A DNA stretch of 64,000 nt, from NCBI RefSeq assembly GCF_033898505.1, contig NZ_JAXAFK010000001.1, forward strand, positions 1,302,001 to 1,366,000, written 5' to 3'. How positions within the stretch are numbered: position 1 is the first letter of the stretch; every line of letters starts with the position of its first letter. The translations under genes and the position numbers were made by a program. This stretch comes from Pectobacterium carotovorum. GTDB lineage: Bacteria > Pseudomonadota > Gammaproteobacteria > Enterobacterales > Enterobacteriaceae. Positions 58,474 to 64,000 of this stretch are shown one piece after another. The notes below the pieces were generated by a model. That model searched no databases and was not told the DNA's origin. It saw only the letters and a list, made by a program, of their open reading frames with translations.

Positions 58474-60642
58474 ATGAGCCGTGCCCCAATAAGCAAAGAT
58501 GAAGACAAACGTCTTGCTGCTCTTCGTGAGTATGGAATTAAGAACGTATTATTTGACCCGAGTTTGAGTAACCTGATTAGTCTGGCCGCTAACATCTTTA
58601 GCGTGCCTATCGTTTTGGTGTCGTTGGTGGAGGCTGAACGCCAACTGTTTGCCGCCAGCGTGGGGGTTCCTTTTTGTGAAACGCCTCGCGATATCTCTTT
58701 TTGCGCGCATACGATCCTAAAGAAAAAGATCATGGTGGTGCCCGATGCACTCAAGGATGCGCGCTTTAAAAGTAACCCGCTGGTTGTGGGCGTTCCCTAC
58801 ATTCGTTTTTATGCCGGCATTCCCTTAATTACGCCGTCCGGGCATGCCATTGGCACCTTGTGCATTATCGATTTAAAACCCAGAGCGGCATTCACCAAAC
58901 GTGATGAGCATAATTTGCAGGATCTGGCTTCATTAGTGATGGACAAGCTGGAAATGCGGCGTCTGGAGCTGGCGCGTAAAGCCAGTCAGGTCCGCTTTGA
59001 AAATATTGCCAATACCTCGCCTGATACCATTTTGTGCGTTAATGAGAAGGGGATGATCACCTTCTGGAATACCGCCGCGGAACATATGCTGGAATATACC
59101 GACGAGGAAATTATTGGTCGCAGTATTAATACCATCGTGCCCGATGCCTTTGTCGTACAGCTTAATCATCTGGTTGCCGACCGTGATTCGCTGATGAAAG
59201 GCGTGACGCTGGAACTGAACGTACAAGCCAAAAGCGGTAGCCTGGTTCCGGTTGAATTGTCGGTTTCAATGTGGGAAGACAACGACAATATTAGCTATGG
59301 CGCAATATTGCGCGACATCACAGAGCGGCGACGCAATGAGGAACGCCTGTTTTTGCTGGCGCATCTGGATCCGTTAACCGGGTTGGCAAACCGTACGCTG
59401 CTGACATCCAATCTGGAAACCGTGCTAAAGAATGAACCCGCAGTCTGCATCATGATGGTCGATCTGGACGGATTTAAAGATGTGAATGACAGCCTGGGGC
59501 ATTCCAGCGGCGATAATATTCTGGTGCACGTCGCCAAAAAAATAAAAGCCACGGTTCGCTCCGGTGATGTTGTGGCGCGAATGGGTGGAGATGAGTTTGC
59601 GCTGTTGTTTCCCGGCCTGAATGATAAAAAAGTCGCGGGGAAAATTGCTGAGCAAATTATTCATGAAATTTCACAGGCGATGATTATTGACGATCATCAA
59701 ATCAATATTAGCGCCAGCATTGGTGCCGTGCTGTACCCAGAATATGGGCTGACCGTGCAGGATCTTTTGACCAGCGCCGATTTAGCACTGTATCAGGCGA
59801 AATCCGAAGGCCGAAACTGTTATCGCTTTTTTACGCGCGAGCTGCTCGAAGTCTTTCAGGCCAAGCATGCCTTCCAGCTCGAGTTTGTGCGGGCTTACGA
59901 GCAGAATGAATTTGAGATGTTCTACCAGCCACAGGTAAAACTGGCGACAAATGAGATTGTTGGCGCAGAGGCGTTGCTGCGCTGGCGTCACCCGGAAAGA
60001 GGATTACTTGGCCCTGCCGCCTTTCTTACTGCGCTGGAAAATGGCCCGTGGGCGGAGCGAGTCGGTGATTGGATCGTCGAAACGGCATGCCGGCAGGCGG
60101 CGGAATGGTGTCGGGAGAGCGACAGCTATTTTCGCATCAGCATTAATCTTTTCAGCGCACAGTTTCGTACCGGCATGTTGGCGCAAAAGATTATGGATAT
60201 TCTTGCGCGTACCGGATTGCAGCCAAGCTCGCTGGAGCTGGAAATTACGGAAAATATCATCCTGCGTTACGATGAAAGCATGCTGCAGCCGTTAAAAGCG
60301 CTGCGTGAAGCGGGAATCGGTATTGCCTTTGATGACTATGGGACAGGCTATGCGTCGCTCAGTATGCTTAAAAACTACCCGGTTACTCGATTGAAGATCG
60401 ATCAGACTTTTGTCAGAACCATGTGTGAATCTCCGCCAGACGCGGCGATTGTCCGGGCGATCCTGTATCTCGGGAAAAGTTTTGGTCTGGGTGTGATTGC
60501 AGAGGGGGTAGAAACATTAGAACAGAGCGAACGACTGCGGGGCAAAGGGTGTGAGGAAGCACAGGGATACCTGTTTGGGCATCCGATGCCTGCGGAGGAA
60601 TTTACTCAGCTACTGAAATTGAATAAGCCCATAGACGTTTAA
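58474..60642 (+). CDS. GAF-PAS-GGDEF-EAL cyclic-di-GMP enzyme
   Basis: A 722-residue cytosolic c-di-GMP protein. Parts in order: GAF (about 25-160), PAS (about 173-288), GGDEF (about 295-455) and EAL (about 465-715). The GGDEF motif is intact at 371-375 and the inhibitory RxxD (R362-D365) lies five residues before it. In the EAL domain E499-A500-L501, DDYGTG (620-625) and EGVE (677-680) are intact, so both synthase and phosphodiesterase activity are possible. The start ATG 58474 follows GGAGGGGGGAA. No membrane segment. The signal is unknown. Confidence 0.92.
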   Translation: MSRAPISKDEDKRLAALREYGIKNVLFDPSLSNLISLAANIFSVPIVLVSLVEAERQLFAASVGVPFCETPRDISFCAHTILKKKIMVVPDALKDARFKSNPLVVGVPYIRFYAGIPLITPSGHAIGTLCIIDLKPRAAFTKRDEHNLQDLASLVMDKLEMRRLELARKASQVRFENIANTSPDTILCVNEKGMITFWNTAAEHMLEYTDEEIIGRSINTIVPDAFVVQLNHLVADRDSLMKGVTLELNVQAKSGSLVPVELSVSMWEDNDNISYGAILRDITERRRNEERLFLLAHLDPLTGLANRTLLTSNLETVLKNEPAVCIMMVDLDGFKDVNDSLGHSSGDNILVHVAKKIKATVRSGDVVARMGGDEFALLFPGLNDKKVAGKIAEQIIHEISQAMIIDDHQINISASIGAVLYPEYGLTVQDLLTSADLALYQAKSEGRNCYRFFTRELLEVFQAKHAFQLEFVRAYEQNEFEMFYQPQVKLATNEIVGAEALLRWRHPERGLLGPAAFLTALENGPWAERVGDWIVETACRQAAEWCRESDSYFRISINLFSAQFRTGMLAQKIMDILARTGLQPSSLELEITENIILRYDESMLQPLKALREAGIGIAFDDYGTGYASLSMLKNYPVTRLKIDQTFVRTMCESPPDAAIVRAILYLGKSFGLGVIAEGVETLEQSERLRGKGCEEAQGYLFGHPMPAEEFTQLLKLNKPIDV

Positions 60643-60687
60643 GTGAGTAAATAGACGGATAATGGTTGTGCGATACCCCTCCTTTCC

Positions 60688-60710
60688 AAAAGCCAGCGTC
60701 TGCTGGCTTT
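60688..60710 (+). terminator. Hairpin after the GGDEF-EAL gene
   Basis: AAAAGCCAGC-gtct-GCTGGCTTT, 46 nt after the stop, followed by a weak T-tract (CATCCTTTT). Confidence 0.6.
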
Positions 60711-60809
60711 CATCCTTTTGCACGGCACACGCGGCTAATAGACTAAAAAGTGGAATCCGGATCACATTTTTTCTATAGTGCAGGCTTGTAAACCTGTACC
60801 GGATGTCCC

Positions 60810-62555
60810 GTGCACGAAATATTTGAGATGCTCCTTGCGGTTTTTGACCGCGCCGCGCTGATGCTGATTTGCCTGTTTTTCCTGACCAGAACACGTCAGT
60901 TCCGGCAATTACTGCAAAAAGAGCAACACTCGCCGGGAGAGCGCGCGACGGTGACAGCCATCTTTTCACTGTTTGCGCTGTTCGGCACCTATTCCGGTAT
61001 TAATGTTGAAGGGTCGCTCGTCAACGTGCGCGTCATTGCCGTGATGTCTGGCGGTATTCTTTTCGGCCCCTGGGTGGGAATTGCGACCGGTATCATTGCG
61101 GGAGTGCACCGTTATCTCATTGATATCGATGGCATCACTTCCGTACCTTGCCTGATTACCAGCATCATCGCCGGTATCACTTCCGGCTACATCAATAAGA
61201 AAGTCAAAAAAGAGCAGCAGTGGAGCATCGGGATTCTGGGCGGCATGCTGTGCGAATCGTTAACGATGCTGCTGGTTGTGGCATGGGCGACGCCGATCGA
61301 GTTAGGGCTGGATATTGTTTCAAAAATTGCGGTGCCGATGATTCTCGGCTCTGTCTGTATTGGCCTGATTGTGTTGCTGGTACAGAGTGTGGCGAATGAA
61401 AAAGAGGTGATTGCCGCCAGACAGGCCAAGCTAGCGCTAGATATCGCACATAAAACACTGCCGTATTTCCGCAATATCAACAGTGATTCGCTGACGGCTA
61501 TCTGTCGCATTATTCGTACTGAGATTAATGCGGACGCGGTAGCGATAACGAATACGCAGCATATTCAGGCTTATGTGGGGATTGGGGAGGAAAAATATAA
61601 TATCGGCCACGACATTATCAGCCCAATGACGCAACAGGCGATTCATGACGGTAAAATCATCATTAAAAATAATGATGAACAGCACCTGACGCCAGAAATC
61701 CATTCGATGATTGTCATTCCGCTGTGGGAACACGGGCAGGTGACCGGTACGCTGAAAATCTATTATCGCCATGCCCACAAAATTACCTATTCATTACGCG
61801 TGATGGCTGTCGGTTTATCACAAATCATGTCAACGCAAATTGAGGTATCCCGTACCGAGCAGTTGCGTGATATGGCAAATAAGGCGGAACTGAGAGCGCT
61901 GCAAAGTAAAATCAACCCGCACTTTCTCTTTAATGCGCTGAATGCGATTTCCTCATCTATTCGTATTAATCCCGATACCGCACGCCAACTGGTGATCAAT
62001 CTGTCGCGCTATTTGCGCTATAACCTCGAGCTTAACGATGATGCGCTGATCGATATAAAAAAAGAGCTGTACCAGATACAGGATTATATCGCGATTGAGC
62101 AGGCACGGTTTGGCGCCAAGCTGACGGTGATTTACGACATCGATGACGATCTGGCGTATAAGATCCCCAGCTTATTAATTCAGCCGCTGGTGGAAAACGC
62201 GATTGTGCATGGCATTCAGCCTTGCAGAGGAAAAGGCACGGTGGTGCTGTCCGTGAAAGAGCAGGGCGATAGGCTGCTTGTGGCGGTAAAAGACACGGGA
62301 CACGGTATTAGTCAGGAAACCATGGATCGCGTGGCACGCAATGAACTACCGGGGAATAGAATCGGCCTGCTGAATGTCCATCACCGGGTTCGCCTGCTCT
62401 ATGGCGATGGTCTGCATATTCGCCGTCTGGAACCTGGAACCGAGATTTATTTCTACATCCCACGGGAAGATAAAATACCGTCGGCCTTGCCGGATACCGT
62501 TCAGGTACCGCAGCCGGGATATTCTGCTGCTGAACAAACAGGAGGCAACCCATGA
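60810..62555 (+). CDS. ypdA: LytS-type pyruvate sensor kinase YpdA (PyrS)
   Basis: YpdA (PyrS) is a LytS-family sensor kinase that, with YpdB, responds to extracellular pyruvate in E. coli. Residues 1-195 form the 5TMR_LYT membrane domain ([19 protein letters not shown], with the GVHRYLIDI motif), 210-340 a GAF domain, 350-580 the kinase with phospho-acceptor H371 ([13 protein letters not shown]) and ATP-site [10 protein letters not shown]. The N terminus [20 protein letters not shown] matches YpdA rather than the related BtsS. The start is GTG, as in E. coli. 581 residues; it overlaps ypdB by 4 nt. Confidence 0.94.
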   Translation: MHEIFEMLLAVFDRAALMLICLFFLTRTRQFRQLLQKEQHSPGERATVTAIFSLFALFGTYSGINVEGSLVNVRVIAVMSGGILFGPWVGIATGIIAGVHRYLIDIDGITSVPCLITSIIAGITSGYINKKVKKEQQWSIGILGGMLCESLTMLLVVAWATPIELGLDIVSKIAVPMILGSVCIGLIVLLVQSVANEKEVIAARQAKLALDIAHKTLPYFRNINSDSLTAICRIIRTEINADAVAITNTQHIQAYVGIGEEKYNIGHDIISPMTQQAIHDGKIIIKNNDEQHLTPEIHSMIVIPLWEHGQVTGTLKIYYRHAHKITYSLRVMAVGLSQIMSTQIEVSRTEQLRDMANKAELRALQSKINPHFLFNALNAISSSIRINPDTARQLVINLSRYLRYNLELNDDALIDIKKELYQIQDYIAIEQARFGAKLTVIYDIDDDLAYKIPSLLIQPLVENAIVHGIQPCRGKGTVVLSVKEQGDRLLVAVKDTGHGISQETMDRVARNELPGNRIGLLNVHHRVRLLYGDGLHIRRLEPGTEIYFYIPREDKIPSALPDTVQVPQPGYSAAEQTGGNP

Positions 62556-63301
62556 AAGCCATTATTGTTGAAGATGAGTTCCTCGCGCAGCAAGAGCTGA
62601 GTTACCTCATCAAACAGCACAGTGATATTACGATTGAAGCGACATTTGATGACGGGTTGGATGTACTGAAGTATCTGCAACATAACGAGGTCGATGCGAT
62701 CTTTCTGGATATCAATATTCCCTCGTTGGACGGCGTCTGGCTGGCGCAAAATATCAGCAAATTCGCGCATAAGCCCTACATCATTTTTATTACGGCGTAC
62801 AAAGAACATGCGGTGGAGGCCTTTGAGGTCGAAGCCTTTGATTACATTCTTAAGCCGTATCATGAATCACGCATCGTCACGATGCTGCGTAAGCTGGAAG
62901 CGACCTGGCAACAGCGGCAAACAGCTCCCGCTGTCGACTCGGGGGCGTCTTCTGGTGCGCCGAGAAGTGCGCAGCACACCATTAACCTGATGAAAGACGA
63001 ACGAATTATCGTTACGGATATCAACAATATCTATTATGCCGCGGCGCAGGAAAAGGTCACGCTGGTTTATACCCGACGTGAGGAATTCATCATGCCGATG
63101 AATATTACGGAGTTCTGTAGCCGTTTGCCGGAAGAGTACTTTTTCCGCTGCCACCGTTCTTACTGCGTCAACCTGACAAAAATCCGTGAAATTGTGCCGT
63201 GGTTTAACAACACCTATATCCTGCGATTGAACGATCTGGACTTTGAAGTGCCGGTAAGCCGGAGCAAGATAAAGGCGTTCAGGTCATTGATGCGCCTTTA
63301 A
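62552..63301 (+). CDS. ypdB: LytTR response regulator YpdB (PyrR)
   Basis: YpdB activates the transporter gene yhjX in E. coli. Its receiver domain (1-120) has phospho-accepting D53 ([12 protein letters not shown]) and K in YILKPYH; the LytTR DNA-binding domain (about 145-249) reads [20 protein letters not shown] and [13 protein letters not shown] Gln/Ala/Ser-rich linker (about 125-142) is slightly longer than in E. coli (249 against 244 residues). It is coupled to ypdA. A YpdB-type direct repeat begins 2 nt after its stop, followed by a yhjX-like gene. Confidence 0.94.
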   Translation: MKAIIVEDEFLAQQELSYLIKQHSDITIEATFDDGLDVLKYLQHNEVDAIFLDINIPSLDGVWLAQNISKFAHKPYIIFITAYKEHAVEAFEVEAFDYILKPYHESRIVTMLRKLEATWQQRQTAPAVDSGASSGAPRSAQHTINLMKDERIIVTDINNIYYAAAQEKVTLVYTRREEFIMPMNITEFCSRLPEEYFFRCHRSYCVNLTKIREIVPWFNNTYILRLNDLDFEVPVSRSKIKAFRSLMRL

Positions 63302-63302
63302 A

Positions 63303-63333
63303 GGCATTTCATTCCGCGTTTCAGGCATCTCAT
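63303..63333 (+). promoter_or_regulatory. YpdB binding site (direct repeat) of the yhjX-like gene
   Basis: GGCATTTCAT, 11 nt, GGCATCTCAT matches the E. coli YpdB site, described as two GGCATTTCAT repeats separated by 11 bp, with one change. It lies 153-183 nt upstream of the transporter start and 34 nt before a -10-like TATACT (63367-63372). Confidence 0.85.
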
Positions 63334-63349
63334 TCCCTATTCGATCAAC

Positions 63350-63397
63350 CACTGTCAGCCCGCTTGTATACTGGCTTCAGCCCATAAGCTGACAGTG
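63350..63397. promoter_or_regulatory. Inverted repeat spanning the yhjX-like promoter
   Basis: CACTGTCAGC (63350-63359) and GCTGACAGTG (63388-63397) form a perfect 10-bp inverted repeat with a 28-bp spacer that contains the TATACT -10 element. It could be an operator pair or, if transcription starts upstream, a hairpin. Confidence 0.55.
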
Positions 63398-63485
63398 TTT
63401 TGATGGATTTTCTCTTCTCCACATCAGCTTATATTTTTTAGCGTACCGAGTGAATCGGACCAATTTTTGATGTAGGGGAAAACCC

Positions 63486-64000
63486 ATGAATACCAAACCT
63501 GTTAATCGGGGATTCATTGTCCTCGGTACCATTATCACCCAAATGGGACTCGGCACGATTTACACCTGGAGTTTGTTCAATCAGCCGCTGGTGGACAAAT
63601 TTGGCTGGACGCTGAGTTCAGTGGCGACGACGTTTTCTATCACCAGTTTCTGTCTGGCCTTTGCCACGCTGTTTGCCGGTAAATTTCAGGAGCGCATTGG
63701 CCTGCGTCGCCTGACCATGATTGCCGGGATCGCGCTGGGCGCGGGGCTGATGGCGAGTGCAGTAAGCCCGTCGCTGACGCTGATTTATTTGCTGATGGGA
63801 GTGGTTGTCGGTTTTGCTGACGGTACGGCTTATATCACGACGCTGTCCAACCTGATCAAATGGTTCCCGAATCGCAAAGGGTTAATCGCGGGCATTTCTG
63901 TTGGCGCATTTGGTACCGGAAGCCTGTTGTTCAAATATGTAAACAGCTTTTTGATTGCGGAAGTCGGTGTGTCAGAAGCCTTTTTCTACTGGGGGATTAT
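63486..64000 (+). CDS. YhjX-like MFS transporter (5' part)
   Basis: The gene starts at ATG 63486 with AGGGGAAAA upstream and runs out of the window after about 171 residues. The translation, MNTKPVNRGFIVLGTIITQM then LGTIYTWSLFNQPLVDKFGW, shows the N-terminal six-helix half of an oxalate/formate antiporter-type MFS protein, with KFQERIGLRRLTMIAGIALG and NLIKWFPNRKGLIAGISVGA. These segments resemble E. coli YhjX, a pyruvate-inducible transporter controlled by YpdB. The adjacent ypdAB and YpdB-type repeat support that role; the transported compound is inferred. Confidence 0.85.
   Translation, partial: MNTKPVNRGFIVLGTIITQMGLGTIYTWSLFNQPLVDKFGWTLSSVATTFSITSFCLAFATLFAGKFQERIGLRRLTMIAGIALGAGLMASAVSPSLTLIYLLMGVVVGFADGTAYITTLSNLIKWFPNRKGLIAGISVGAFGTGSLLFKYVNSFLIAEVGVSEAFFYWGI

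Overview
The window is a chromosomal segment of a member of the Enterobacterales, most likely Pectobacterium (soft-rot Pectobacteriaceae). Most genes follow two blocks of E. coli synteny: ruvAB, znuBCA, mepM, lpxM, pykA, hexR, zwf, eda, purT, ptrB, holE, ftnA, yebY, sdsR, yebW, rsmF, letBA, msrC, proQ, prc; then potDCBA, pepT, roxA, phoQP, purB, hflD, mnmA, nudJ, rluE, icd. The genus call rests mainly on a gene pair I recognise as rdgA/rdgB, the RecA-dependent regulators described in soft-rot Erwinia/Pectobacterium, and on phoPQ, known there as pehR/pehS. No tRNA, rRNA, CRISPR array, insertion sequence or complete prophage was seen. ruvA is cut at the left edge and a yhjX-like transporter gene at the right edge.

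Layout. 1-1.4 kb: ruvA (partial) and ruvB. 1.5-6.4 kb: a sugar island inserted between ruvB and znuB, with a LamB-type porin, a lactose/cellobiose-family PTS EIIA, an EIIC and a divergent LacI-family regulator; no EIIB or phospho-glycosidase is present. 6.5-9.1 kb: zinc uptake genes around a Zur box. 9.1-18.5 kb: mepM, lpxM, pykA, hexR, zwf (with a HexR box) and eda, then purT with a PurR box. 18.7-27.4 kb: ptrB, holE, ftnA, yebY, the sRNA SdsR, a cold-shock gene with a cspA-type leader, and several small or periplasmic proteins. 27.5-36.8 kb: rsmF, letBA, msrC, proQ, prc. 36.9-38.5 kb: an AraC regulator and a PEBP-family gene. 38.9-54.2 kb: spermidine/putrescine uptake, pepT, roxA, phoPQ (with a PhoP box), purB, hflD, mnmA, nudJ, rluE, icd. 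54.2-64 kb: an iron-sulfur membrane protein, rdgB and rdgA, an 85-aa protein, a GAF-PAS-GGDEF-EAL protein, and ypdAB next to a yhjX-like gene.

The most useful observations are regulatory. The YpdB-type direct repeat (GGCATTTCAT, 11 nt, GGCATCTCAT) sits between ypdB and the yhjX-like gene, so sensor, regulator and likely target are contiguous here. Matching ACAAC-n4-GTTGT operators lie at both rdgA and rdgB and suggest a phage-derived SOS switch. A three-hairpin cassette recurs at 17.2, 38.8 and 45.8 kb with conserved loops and compensated stems, and one copy is nested inside a second family of about 125-bp intergenic palindromes. PhoQ lacks the acidic patch of the E. coli sensor domain.

All product names come from remembered family sequence and synteny, not from a database search. 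Operator and terminator calls are by eye.
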